This document shows, piece after piece, positions 7,849-14,403 of a DNA stretch of 14,403 nt. This DNA is from an uncultured Eubacteriales bacterium. Lineage in GTDB: Bacteria; Bacillota; Clostridia; Monoglobales; Monoglobaceae. Position 1 is the first letter of the stretch; the number at the start of each line of letters is the position of its first letter. Below the pieces are notes generated by a model. It made no database searches. It was not told the DNA's origin and worked only from the letters and a program-made list of their open reading frames with translations. Position numbers and translations under genes: made by a program. Where the stretch lies: the NCBI GenBank assembly GCA_905205855.1, contig CAJLFL010000027.1, positions 1 through 14,403 on the forward strand, in the 5' to 3' direction.

Positions 7849-8639
7849 CTCTGCGCCTCCTTTCTGATTGCCCTGCGCTCAAGTAAATTCTTTACGATAA
7901 GTACAACAAGAACTACCGCAAAGATAATTGTTGACAGTGCATTTATCTCAGGGCTTACCTTTCTTCTTGTCATGGCATAGATTGTAATAGGCAAGGTCTG
8001 TGCCGTAGAACCGCTTGTAAAATAACTTACCACAAAGTCATCCAACGAAAAGGTAAACGCCATCAAAAATCCGGATATTACGCCCGACATAATTTCAGGC
8101 AATACGACACGCATGAACGAACGAACCGGACCGCAGCCCAAATCCTGGGCTGCCTCATAAATATTAGCGTCCATCTGCCTCAGCTTTGGCATTACATTAA
8201 GCACAACATAAGGCACGTCAAAGGTTATGTGTGCAATAATTAAGGTTTTAAATCCAAATTCAAAATTCATTCTTGCAGCAAAAAACACAAAAAGCAGCAT
8301 AAGCGAAACACCGGTAACGATTTCCGGGTTCATAATCGGAATATTTGTCATCTGCATCACAACAGTTTTAGGAGCCTTACGCATTTTGCTTATTCCGATT
8401 GCCGCTATCGTGCCGAGAATTGTTGCTATAACCGATGCAATAACTGCAATAATCAGCGTATTCCCCAGTGATGTCATAATAAGTTCGTTATTAAACAGCT
8501 TTTTATACCAGTCAAATGTAAAACCTGAAAATACCGAACGGCTTTTTGTCGTATTAAACGAAAATACTATAAGCACCAGTATCGGAAGGTACAAAAAAGC
8601 AATGATTATGCTTATATAAATTTTTGAAAGCTTTTTCAT
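7845..8639 (-). CDS. potC: Spermidine/putrescine ABC transporter permease PotC
   Basis: This is one of the two integral-membrane subunits of the polyamine importer. The 264-aa product has about six hydrophobic segments, the first at 7-28 and the last at 236-252. The cytoplasmic EAA loop that docks on the ATPase begins at YEAAQDLGCG (161-170) and continues through RVVLPEIMSG. The ending RRAIRKEAQR is cytoplasmic and basic. The length matches E. coli PotC (264 aa). The ribosome-binding site AGGGGG lies within and just after the potB stop codon, giving an 11-nt gap, and the stop overlaps potD by 4 bp, so translation is probably coupled. Confidence 0.93.
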   Translation of the reverse strand: MKKLSKIYISIIIAFLYLPILVLIVFSFNTTKSRSVFSGFTFDWYKKLFNNELIMTSLGNTLIIAVIASVIATILGTIAAIGISKMRKAPKTVVMQMTNIPIMNPEIVTGVSLMLLFVFFAARMNFEFGFKTLIIAHITFDVPYVVLNVMPKLRQMDANIYEAAQDLGCGPVRSFMRVVLPEIMSGVISGFLMAFTFSLDDFVVSYFTSGSTAQTLPITIYAMTRRKVSPEINALSTIIFAVVLVVLIVKNLLERRAIRKEAQR

Positions 8640-8650
8640 ATCTGCACCCC

Positions 8651-9460
8651 CTATACCAAAACGCGGTCGTCATCCACATCAAACTGATTCATAAGCGTCA
8701 TAATCAGCAGAATTATAACCATCAGCACAAGAGATATTCCGGCGCCGAGGTTTGGATTATACGAATTGCCGAGGAACTGCATCTCTATCAAATCACCGAT
8801 AAGTAGGTTTGAGCCACCGCCCAACATTCTTGATATGATAAACGTGCTTATTGCGGGCACAAAAACCATTGTTATTCCGGACATTACTCCGGGCAGACTG
8901 AGCGGCAGAACAACACGGAACAATGATTTAAAGCTGTTGCACCCCAAATCCTGTGCTGCTTCAAGTACGCTTTTATCTATTTTTACCATTACCGAATAAA
9001 GCGGAAGAACCATATACGGCAGATAATCATAGACCATACCGAGCACGACAGCCCCCTGAGTGTTGAGCATCTTATACGGGCCGAGTCCGATATATCCCAA
9101 AAGGGTGTTTATTATCCCCTCGTTTCCCAGAATTGTCATCCATGCATATGTTCTGAGCAGAAAATTCATCCACATAGGAAGAACTATAATCATCACCATA
9201 GTGCTTTGTACTTTTATGTCCATTCTTGCAAGTATAAATGCCACCGGATATGAAATCACAAGACATATAACCGTCGCTATTGCTGCAAGCCATATAGAAC
9301 GCACAAAAATATTTGAATACTGTGCAACCTCAGCAACGTATTCAAGAGTGAAGTTTCCGTCACCGTCGGTAAAGGCAAAGTACGCAACCATCATCAGCGG
9401 AACAACCGCAAATACAACCATCCATACAAGATACGGTGCGGCAAGAAGCTTTCTTTTCAT
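8651..9460 (-). CDS. potB: Spermidine/putrescine ABC transporter permease PotB
   Basis: This is the partner permease of PotC in the inner translocation pore. The 269-aa product has about six membrane segments (roughly 8-30, 54-76, 88-110, 137-158, 192-214 and 239-258). Its EAA loop reads LEAAQDLGCNSFKSL (166-180) followed by RVVLPLSLPG. It resembles E. coli PotB in length and motif order. The start ATG follows a GGTGAGG ribosome-binding site, 10 nt after the potA stop. The order potA-potB-potC-potD on one strand with gaps of 11 nt or less supports a single transcript. Confidence 0.93.
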   Translation of the reverse strand: MKRKLLAAPYLVWMVVFAVVPLMMVAYFAFTDGDGNFTLEYVAEVAQYSNIFVRSIWLAAIATVICLVISYPVAFILARMDIKVQSTMVMIIVLPMWMNFLLRTYAWMTILGNEGIINTLLGYIGLGPYKMLNTQGAVVLGMVYDYLPYMVLPLYSVMVKIDKSVLEAAQDLGCNSFKSLFRVVLPLSLPGVMSGITMVFVPAISTFIISRMLGGGSNLLIGDLIEMQFLGNSYNPNLGAGISLVLMVIILLIMTLMNQFDVDDDRVLV

Positions 9461-9470
9461 TCTACCTCAC

Positions 9471-10511
9471 CTAACCTTTCATCTTACGCATGATATGTAT
9501 ATCATCCGGCCCGAAACTTATTCCGACAGCCGAACCGTTTTCCACAGCCTTTGTTGACTGTATCAGCCAGCTGAAGTCATATGCCTCAACCACCATCTCA
9601 TAATGAACGCCTTTGAAGGTAACAGAGGTAACAACACCTGTAATTTTGGCATTTTCAGCCGGTATAATAGCTATATCCTCAGGTCTGATAACAACGTCAA
9701 CTGGAGTATTGTTTCCAAATCCGCCGTCAACACATTCAAACTCCCGTCCGCTTATCTCAACAAGGCGGTCTTTAAGCATTATTCCCGGTATAATGTTACT
9801 CTCACCTATAAAGTCGGCAACAAAAGCGTTGCGCGGCTCGTTATATATATCAACAGGCGTACCTATCTGCTGAATATTGCCGTGATTCATGACTACGACC
9901 GTATCGCTCATAGTCAATGCCTCCTCCTGATCGTGCGTTACATAAATAAAGGTGATTTCCAGCTGCTGCTGAATCTTTTTAAGCTCTATCTGCATATCCT
10001 GCCTTAGCTTTAAATCAAGCGCACCCAAAGGCTCGTCCAACAGCAAAACGCGCGGACGATTAACCAAAGCCCTTGCTATAGCAACACGCTGCTGCTGTCC
10101 GCCGGACAAACGTGATATACTGCGCTTTTCATACCCGCGAAGATTCACAAGCTCCAGCATCTCGCCTACACGCTTTCGTATTTCCTTATCGGGCAGCTTT
10201 TTTACCCTCAGTCCGAAAGCTATGTTTTCATAGACATTAAGATGCGGAAACAGCGCATAACGCTGAAAAACAGTGTTTACGTTCCGCTTATAAGGCGGAA
10301 CATTATTGATCTTTTTCCCTTCAAACGTAACCGTACCGCTGTCAGGTTCAAGAAAACCGCCGATAATTCTCAAAGTAGTAGTTTTTCCGCAGCCGGACGG
10401 GCCAAGCAAGGTAACAAATTCCTTGTCCTTTATGTCCAGACTGATGTTATTGAGAATCTGCTCTCCGTCAAAAGTTACAACGATATCCTTAAGGCTGACA
10501 ATATTCTCCAA
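9471..10511 (-). CDS. potA: Spermidine/putrescine ABC transporter ATPase PotA
   Basis: This cytoplasmic ATPase powers polyamine import. The 346-aa product has, in order, Walker A GPSGCGKTT (37-45), Q-loop Gln83 in VFQRYALFPH, the ABC signature LSGGQQQ (135-141), Walker B LLLDEP (156-161) and switch His193 (VTHDQEEA). A C-terminal TOBE-type domain (about 235-346) includes VVIRPEDIAI, as expected for the PotA/MalK branch. The start codon is TTG at 10511-10509. It is effectively forced, because no other Met codon occurs before about residue 118 and AAAGGGGG sits 8 nt upstream. A strong promoter lies 34-63 bp before the start, making this the first gene of the operon. No regulator gene of the PuuR type is adjacent. 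Confidence 0.95.
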   Translation of the reverse strand: MENIVSLKDIVVTFDGEQILNNISLDIKDKEFVTLLGPSGCGKTTTLRIIGGFLEPDSGTVTFEGKKINNVPPYKRNVNTVFQRYALFPHLNVYENIAFGLRVKKLPDKEIRKRVGEMLELVNLRGYEKRSISRLSGGQQQRVAIARALVNRPRVLLLDEPLGALDLKLRQDMQIELKKIQQQLEITFIYVTHDQEEALTMSDTVVVMNHGNIQQIGTPVDIYNEPRNAFVADFIGESNIIPGIMLKDRLVEISGREFECVDGGFGNNTPVDVVIRPEDIAIIPAENAKITGVVTSVTFKGVHYEMVVEAYDFSWLIQSTKAVENGSAVGISFGPDDIHIMRKMKG

Positions 10512-10551
10512 TACAGATACCCCCTTTTAAAATTTTTTTACAACAAAATTA

Positions 10552-10580
10552 AAGATACCGCATTTTACCCAAAATGTCAA
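10552..10580 (-). promoter_or_regulatory. Promoter of the potABCD operon
   Basis: On the minus strand a perfect TTGACA (10575-10580) and TATCTT (10552-10557) are 17 bp apart. The predicted transcript begins near 10545, giving a leader of about 34 nt that contains the GGGGG ribosome-binding site for the TTG start. The -35 box overlaps the left arm of a 9-bp inverted repeat, listed separately. Confidence 0.7.
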
Positions 10581-10598
10581 TAGTTTTAAACATTTTGG
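10569..10598. promoter_or_regulatory. Inverted repeat over the pot promoter -35, candidate operator
   Basis: CCAAAATGT (10569-10577) and ACATTTTGG (10590-10598) are perfect 9-bp arms with a 12-bp spacer. The centre-to-centre distance is 21 bp, about two helical turns, as for two half-sites of a dimeric regulator. The left arm overlaps TTGACA. There is no T-run, so it is not a terminator. The regulator is unknown. Confidence 0.5.
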
Positions 10599-10616
10599 AA
10601 TATAGTAAATATGACG

Positions 10617-10648
10617 AAAAAAACAGAGCCTCAGCGCTCTGTTTTTTT
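10617..10648. terminator. Bidirectional intrinsic terminator embedded in the rarA stop
   Basis: CAGAGC (10624-10629) and GCTCTG (10636-10641) form a GC-rich stem with a 6-nt loop, flanked by seven A and seven T. On the minus strand the stem is formed by the last rarA codons (KTER-stop) and the following bases, then TTTTTTT. It separates glyA-rarA transcription from the pot operon. Confidence 0.88.
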
Positions 10649-11911
10649 AATTTTATCCCAGTATTCCTTTGCCGCCTGTTCAGTTTTATTATTTCCTGGG
10701 ATATAATACTTTTTGTCCTTTATTTTATCCGGAAGATACTGCTGCTTTACATAATGATTCGGATAATCATGCGGATACATATAATTCTGTCCTTTTTCAG
10801 TGTTGCCTTCACCGTCATAGTGTTTATTCTGCAGACGGCGAGGTATCGTTCCCGTATCAATATGCTCTATATCATACAGAGCAGCATTTATCGCATTATG
10901 CGCCGTATTTGACTTAGGTGCGGTTGCAAGCAGAATAACCGCCTGCGCCAGCGGAAGCCGCGCCTCCGGAAATCCCAGCATAAGCGCGCTGTCAACGCAC
11001 GCCTTTACCACAGTTATTGCTGACGGATAAGCAAGACCTATATCCTCGCACGCTATGACCATAAGCCGCCTGCATATGGATTGTATGTCATCCGCCGCCA
11101 CAAGCCGCGCAAGATAATGCACCGCAGCATCCGGATCACTACCTCTGATGGATTTCTGAAACGCGCTTAAAATATCATAATGACTGTCGCCCTTTCGGTC
11201 ATACAAAAAGGCTTTGCGCTGTGTGCATTGTACTGCTGAATCCATTGTAATATGAATCTCTCCGTCCTTATCGGGCGGCGTATAATTAACGGCAAGTTCA
11301 AGTGAGTTCAATGCCTTTCGCACATCACCGTCGGATTTTTCCGCCATATGATGGAGCACACCATCATCCAGAACAACACTGTTATGCGGGAAGTCCTCTT
11401 TTTTTAATATCTCCAGTGCTCTGCCCAGCGCCTGCTCTATATCCTCAGCGTCAAGTGCCTTAAACTCAAACACCGTGCTGCGGCTGAGTATCGCGTTATA
11501 TACATAAAAATACGGATTTTCTGTCGTACTTGCGATTAAAGTAATTTTTCCGTTTTCGGTATACTCCAGCAATGACTGCTGCTGTTTTTTGTTAAAATTC
11601 TGAATCTCGTCAAGGTACAGTAATATTCCGTTCTGACCGAGCAAGCCGTCAGATTCTTTTACTATGTTTTTTATATCTGAAACCGATGCATTGGTCGCAT
11701 TCAGCTTATACAGCGTTTTGTTTGCCGCCATTGCGGCTATGTTTGCAACCGTTGTTTTTCCGGTACCGGAAAGACCGTAAAAAATCATATTGGGAATATT
11801 ACCGCTTTCAATAATATTCCTTAAAATACATCCCTTTCCCAATATATGACGCTGACCCACAACCTCATCTATGGTTGTGGGCCGTATTCTGTCCGCAAGA
11901 GGCTTATTCAT
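10631..11911 (-). CDS. rarA: Replication-associated recombination protein A (RarA/MgsA), AAA+ ATPase
   Basis: RarA is a clamp-loader-like AAA+ ATPase that acts at stalled replication forks and single-strand gaps. The 426-aa product starts with the family hallmark MNKPLADRIRP. It has Walker A GLSGTGKT (46-53), Walker B LLYLDE (97-102), sensor 1 ASTTENP (127-133) and an SRS arginine-finger motif (143-145). The C-terminal tetramerisation region includes YMYPHDY and QQYLP. Walker B continues as DEIQNFNKKQQQ, where many homologues have DEIHRFNK, a variant I associate with clostridia. The ATG at 11911 overlaps the glyA stop by 8 bp and matches homologue N-termini. An alternative GTG at 11944 would add 11 residues and has AAGGAG 9 nt upstream, but that site is also ordinary glyA coding sequence. 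It is co-transcribed with glyA and ends in a strong terminator. Confidence 0.92.
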   Translation of the reverse strand: MNKPLADRIRPTTIDEVVGQRHILGKGCILRNIIESGNIPNMIFYGLSGTGKTTVANIAAMAANKTLYKLNATNASVSDIKNIVKESDGLLGQNGILLYLDEIQNFNKKQQQSLLEYTENGKITLIASTTENPYFYVYNAILSRSTVFEFKALDAEDIEQALGRALEILKKEDFPHNSVVLDDGVLHHMAEKSDGDVRKALNSLELAVNYTPPDKDGEIHITMDSAVQCTQRKAFLYDRKGDSHYDILSAFQKSIRGSDPDAAVHYLARLVAADDIQSICRRLMVIACEDIGLAYPSAITVVKACVDSALMLGFPEARLPLAQAVILLATAPKSNTAHNAINAALYDIEHIDTGTIPRRLQNKHYDGEGNTEKGQNYMYPHDYPNHYVKQQYLPDKIKDKKYYIPGNNKTEQAAKEYWDKIKKTER

Positions 11912-13142
11912 AAAGCGGATGCTTGTCGCAAAGCGCCTGTACACGTTTTGCTACTCCTTCTTTATTGCCTTCAAAATCATTGATAATAAGAGCTATCAGC
12001 TGCGCTATCTCCTTCATGTCCTCCTCAACAAAGCCACGTGTTGTAACAGCCGGGGTTCCCAGACGAATACCGCTTGTAACAAACGGACTCTTAGGATCAT
12101 TCGGGATAGTATTCTTGTTACAGGTGATTCCCACTTCATCAAGATTATGCTCCACTTCTTTTCCGGTTTTGTCCTGTTTAAGAAGATTAAGCAGCATCAG
12201 GTGGTTGTCGGTTCCGCCTGAAACTATATCAATTCCGTTATTCATCAGCGACCCTGCAAGAGCGGCTGCATTATTCTTAACCTGCATCTGATATGCCTTA
12301 AATTCAGGTGAGAGCGCTTCTTTAAGGCAAACCGCCTTTGCCGCAATAACATGCATCAAAGGACCGCCCTGATTTCCGGGGAATACCGCCTTATTTATCA
12401 TTGCGCCGTACTCCTCCTTGCACAAAATCATACCGCCGCGCGGCCCGCGAAGCGTCTTGTGCGTGGTTGTCGTAACAAAGTCTGCATACGGAACCGGGCT
12501 TTGATGAAGTCCGGCTGCCACAAGACCTGCAATATGAGCCATATCAACCATAAGATATGCGCCCACCTCGTCTGCTATTTCACGGAATTTTGCAAAGTCA
12601 ATTTCTCTTGCATACGCGCTTGCGCCGGCAAGAATCAACTTGGGCTTGTTTTCTATTGCAAGACGTCTTACCTCGTCATAATCTATCCGGCAGGTTTCGT
12701 CATCTACGCCGTATGGCACAACGTTAAAATACTTACCCGATATATTAACAGGTGAACCGTGGCTAAGATGTCCGCCGTGTGCAAGATTCATGCCGAGATA
12801 TGTATCTCCCGGTTCCATTGTTGCAAAGAACACCGCAAGGTTTGCTGACGCTCCGGAATGTGGCTGCACATTTACAAATTCAGCGCCAAACAATTCTTTT
12901 GCACGTTCTCTTGCCAAATCCTCTACTATATCAACATACTCACAGCCGCCGTAATAACGCTTGCCGGGATAACCCTCCGCATATTTGTTGGTAAGCGGCG
13001 TTCCCATTGCCTCCATTACTGCCGGACTGACAAAGTTTTCAGACGCAATAAGCTCTATCTTATTACGCTGACGATTGATTTCCCGGTCTATTGCCTGAGC
13101 AATTTCCGGATCGGTTTTTCTGAGGTTCTCCAATTCAAACAT
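11904..13142 (-). CDS. glyA: Serine hydroxymethyltransferase
   Basis: This PLP enzyme interconverts serine plus THF with glycine plus 5,10-methylene-THF in the cytoplasm, supplying one-carbon units for MetF, thymidylate and purines. The 412-aa product has usual SHMT length. The motifs include IELIASENFVS (29-39), NKYAEGYPGKRYYGG (52-66), Asp200 and His203 in MVDMAHIAGLVA, and the PLP lysine Lys229 in TTTTHKTLRGPRGG. The ATG at 13142 follows GGAGG by 6 nt. A longer reading from a TTG at 13160 would include the ribosome-binding site and is rejected. It is divergent from nth and leads a two-gene unit with rarA. Its substrates link it to the metF-metH operon elsewhere in the window. Confidence 0.97.
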   Translation of the reverse strand: MFELENLRKTDPEIAQAIDREINRQRNKIELIASENFVSPAVMEAMGTPLTNKYAEGYPGKRYYGGCEYVDIVEDLARERAKELFGAEFVNVQPHSGASANLAVFFATMEPGDTYLGMNLAHGGHLSHGSPVNISGKYFNVVPYGVDDETCRIDYDEVRRLAIENKPKLILAGASAYAREIDFAKFREIADEVGAYLMVDMAHIAGLVAAGLHQSPVPYADFVTTTTHKTLRGPRGGMILCKEEYGAMINKAVFPGNQGGPLMHVIAAKAVCLKEALSPEFKAYQMQVKNNAAALAGSLMNNGIDIVSGGTDNHLMLLNLLKQDKTGKEVEHNLDEVGITCNKNTIPNDPKSPFVTSGIRLGTPAVTTRGFVEEDMKEIAQLIALIINDFEGNKEGVAKRVQALCDKHPLYE

Positions 13143-13176
13143 TTTTCTCCTCCGGTACAAAATTATTTTTATTTTA

Positions 13177-13182
13177 ATTATA
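13177..13182 (-). promoter_or_regulatory. Possible -10 element of glyA
   Basis: The minus strand reads TATAAT here, 35 bp before the glyA ATG. No good -35 lies at 16-18 bp; the candidates read AAGTCC or CAAGTC. Either the promoter depends on an activator or another element is used. It faces the nth promoter in a 124-bp divergent spacer. Confidence 0.4.
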
Positions 13183-13203
13183 CTCTTTATTACTGTGCCG
13201 GAC

Positions 13204-13232
13204 TTGAAAACCCGGCTGATTTATATTATAAT
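13204..13232 (+). promoter_or_regulatory. Promoter of nth
   Basis: TTGAAA (13204-13209) and TATAAT (13227-13232) are separated by 17 bp. Transcription would begin near 13239, giving a leader of about 28 nt with ribosome-binding site AAGGGGGAA. A GCCGG/CCGGC inverted repeat (13197-13201 and 13212-13216) brackets the -35 box. Confidence 0.7.
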
Positions 13233-13266
13233 CGTATTAACGACATTTTGCAAGGGGGAATTTTGT

Positions 13267-13908
13267 ATGAAAGAAAGTTTATCCGCAAAAAAACAGCGCG
13301 TTTTGAATATAATTGATATTTTTGACGAGGAATACGGTGATCCGGGCTGCACGCTTGAATACACCGATGCTTTGCAGCTTGTTATTGCAACCCAGCTTGC
13401 CGCACAATGCACAGATGCACGCGTTAATATAGTTACAAAAGACTTATTTAAAAAATACAAGGATGTATATGACTTTGCATATGCCGATGAGCTTGAGCTG
13501 CAGGAGGATATACGTTCTACGGGTTTCTTCCGTAACAAGGCAAAAAACATCATCGGCTGCTGCCGTATGCTGATAGATAAATATGACGGCAAGGTTCCAA
13601 ACAGCATGGAGGAGCTTTTAAAGCTTCCGGGCGTCGGAAGAAAAACCGCAAATCTTGTACTGGGCGACTTCTTCGGCATTCCCGGAATCGTTGTTGATAC
13701 ACACGCAACGCGCCTTTCCAACCGTATGGGACTTACAAAAAATAAGGATCCGTATAAGATAGAGCTTGACCTGCAAAAAATTGTACCGCAAAACCGCTGG
13801 GCGGATTTTTGCCATTGTCTGGTATATCACGGCAGAAAATACTGTTCCGCGCGTTCTCCCAAATGCGATATATGCCCTTTAAATCAGCTCTGTCCGAAAA
13901 TTCTGTAG
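13267..13908 (+). CDS. nth: Endonuclease III (DNA glycosylase/AP lyase)
   Basis: Nth removes oxidised pyrimidines and nicks abasic sites in base-excision repair. The 213-aa product has the helix-hairpin-helix motif LPGVGRKTAN (120-129) with catalytic Lys126, and VDTH (143-146) with catalytic Asp144. The C-terminal [4Fe-4S] ligands Cys193, Cys200, Cys203 and Cys209 follow the exact C-x6-C-x2-C-x5-C pattern. The N-terminal QLVIATQLAAQCTD matches the conserved 'LLSAQ-x-TD' helix. The ATG at 13267 follows AAGGGGGAA. A longer reading from 13195 would start upstream of the predicted transcription start and is rejected. The gene is divergent from glyA. No terminator follows it; the DnaA-box cluster begins 57 bp downstream. 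Confidence 0.96.
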   Translation: MKESLSAKKQRVLNIIDIFDEEYGDPGCTLEYTDALQLVIATQLAAQCTDARVNIVTKDLFKKYKDVYDFAYADELELQEDIRSTGFFRNKAKNIIGCCRMLIDKYDGKVPNSMEELLKLPGVGRKTANLVLGDFFGIPGIVVDTHATRLSNRMGLTKNKDPYKIELDLQKIVPQNRWADFCHCLVYHGRKYCSARSPKCDICPLNQLCPKIL

Positions 13909-13964
13909 CCGAAATAGACCTCAGAAAATATTTCAATTCAATTACCATAAAGTTACAATCAACA

Positions 13965-14050
13965 GAATCCACAGGGTTTTCCACAGAAAAACACCAATGA
14001 TTATGTGGATTTGTGTCGTTTTCCACAGCCCTGCCGATTTATTATCCACA
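13965..14050 (+). other. Cluster of five DnaA-box-like 9-mers
   Basis: Compared with the consensus TTATCCACA, the sites are GAATCCACA (13965-13973, 7/9), TTTTCCACA (13977-13985, 8/9), AAATCCACA on the minus strand (14004-14012, 7/9), TTTTCCACA (14019-14027, 8/9) and TTATCCACA (14042-14050, 9/9). All share the TCCACA core. Five such hexamers in 86 bp is far above the roughly 0.04 expected for random equal-base sequence on two strands. This is the organisation of a DnaA-binding region, either origin-like, titration or transcriptional. No protein-coding explanation fits. Confidence 0.7.
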
Positions 14051-14068
14051 ATATTTTTATTGTATAAT
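14042..14068 (+). promoter_or_regulatory. Possible TSUP-gene promoter overlapping a perfect DnaA box
   Basis: TATAAT lies at 14063-14068, 46 bp before the downstream ATG. The -35 region at the usual spacing (14040-14047) is TATTATCC, which is poor and coincides with the TTATCCACA box at 14042-14050. If used, this promoter could be blocked or activated by DnaA. Confidence 0.4.
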
Positions 14069-14100
14069 ATTTAAAAAACTGTTTAAAATATTTTTAAAAA
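14051..14100. other. 94% AT tract next to the DnaA boxes, unwinding-element-like
   Basis: Only three of 50 bases are G or C (14062, 14079, 14081). The tract starts immediately after the perfect DnaA box and ends at the ribosome-binding site region of the next gene. Position and composition resemble a DNA-unwinding element. It also contains the TATAAT of the putative downstream promoter, so part of its AT bias may reflect promoter function. Confidence 0.45.
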
Positions 14101-14114
14101 ACAGAGGTATTTAT

Positions 14115-14403
14115 ATGAAGAAGTATTGGCGGCATATAATAATCGGACTTGTCACCGGAACATTAAACGGACTTTTCGGCGCAGGAGGCGGCTCGGTTGC
14201 TGTCCCGGCAATGGAGATGTTCCTTAAAGCAGATGAAAAGAAGTCACATGCCACCGCCATAGCAATAATACTTATGCTGTCGGCGGTAAGTTCTGTGTTT
14301 TATATTAAACGCGGTTTTTTTGATATAAAACTATGGATTCCGGTAACAATAGGCGGAATTATCGGCGGCGCAGTCGGCGCAAAGGTTCTGCATCAAATAT
14401 CAC
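14115..14403 (+). CDS. TSUP (TauE/SafE-type) membrane permease, 5' part
   Basis: The open reading frame begins at ATG 14115 and runs off the right edge after 96 codons. AGAGG (14103-14107) lies 7 nt upstream. The visible product starts MKKYWRHIIIGLVTGTLNG and continues with FGAGGGSVAVPAMEMFL, then SHATAIAIILMLSAVSSV, then a third hydrophobic segment IPVTIGGIIGGAVGAKVL. The 'NGLFGAGGG...P' motif in the first helix and the 'HATA...LSAVSSV' motif in the second are typical of the TSUP/DUF81 family. These proteins export or import small anions such as sulfite, sulfoacetate or organosulfonates; the substrate cannot be read from sequence. It may be controlled from the DnaA-box-overlapping promoter just upstream. 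Confidence 0.85.
   Translation, partial: MKKYWRHIIIGLVTGTLNGLFGAGGGSVAVPAMEMFLKADEKKSHATAIAIILMLSAVSSVFYIKRGFFDIKLWIPVTIGGIIGGAVGAKVLHQIS

Noticed and set aside
11912..11944. GTG start for rarA adding MYRRFATSIRF
   Set aside because: Homologues begin at the M-x-PLA-x-R-x-RP segment. The extra residues lie over glyA codons, and the ribosome-binding site match is also coding sequence. It cannot be fully excluded.
13195..13266. N-terminal extension of nth by 24 residues
   Set aside because: It would begin upstream of the predicted -35 box and run through the promoter and ribosome-binding site. The ATG at 13267 has AAGGGGG and gives the normal Nth length.
13809..14000. A 63-codon plus-strand frame overlapping the end of nth
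   Set aside because: It is out of frame with nth, lacks a ribosome-binding site and shows no domain.
13733..14026. A 97-codon minus-strand frame covering the nth end and part of the DnaA-box cluster
   Set aside because: It has no family resemblance and no ribosome-binding site, and it is antisense to the well-supported nth C-terminus.
13909..14114. Definite call of this spacer as the chromosomal oriC
   Set aside because: The DnaA boxes and AT tract fit, but no dnaA, dnaN, gidA or rpmH is present and skew cannot be judged from this window, so it is kept as a hypothesis only.

Overview
This window looks like the chromosome of a low-to-moderate-GC Firmicute, most likely an uncultured gut-type clostridium of the Oscillospiraceae/Ruminococcaceae kind. 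The taxon is an inference. It rests on strong GGAGG/GGGGG ribosome-binding sites, AT-rich spacers with consensus TTGACA/TATAAT promoters, intrinsic terminators, a RarA with a 'DEIQNFNKKQQQ' Walker B region, a short MetH whose reactivation domain is a separate protein, and an intracellular GH95 fucosidase. No phage genes, insertion sequences, CRISPR arrays, tRNAs or rRNAs were seen. All ten complete gene products fall into known families; an eleventh gene (GH95) is broken and a twelfth (TSUP) runs off the right edge.

Layout from left to right. Positions 1-157 hold a palindromic terminator from an upstream gene and a near-perfect promoter. Positions 158-4093 (+) are a methionine-synthesis operon: metF, a stand-alone MetH reactivation-domain protein, and a short cobalamin-dependent metH. 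It meets a broken GH95 alpha-L-fucosidase gene (4112-6420, -) tail to tail, with a 12-bp perfect inverted repeat across both stop codons. Positions 6577-10511 (-) are a compact potABCD polyamine ABC-transport operon with its own promoter and terminator. Its PotD carries both a lipobox and an unusual C-terminal membrane helix. Positions 10631-13142 (-) hold glyA followed by overlapping rarA, closed by a terminator inside the rarA stop region. From 13267 (+) come nth (endonuclease III) and, at the right edge, the 5' end of a TSUP-family membrane permease gene.

MetF makes 5-methyl-THF, MetH uses it to methylate homocysteine, and the activation protein should rescue oxidised MetH cobalamin. GlyA, 8 kb away and oppositely oriented, feeds methylene-THF into the same cycle. 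RarA and Nth both serve genome maintenance. The pot operon and the fucosidase are independent units.

The most unusual signal is in the 206-bp spacer between nth and the TSUP gene. Five DnaA-box-like 9-mers lie within 86 bp (13965-14050), the last a perfect TTATCCACA. They are followed at once by a 50-bp tract with only three G/C bases (14051-14100). This is the architecture of a bacterial replication origin or a DnaA-titration/regulatory cluster, yet no dnaA or dnaN is visible. It lies just right of the point where transcription switches from a 9-kb minus-strand block to the plus strand. Other points of interest are the single-base frameshift that splits the fucosidase gene and a 9-bp inverted repeat over the pot promoter -35.
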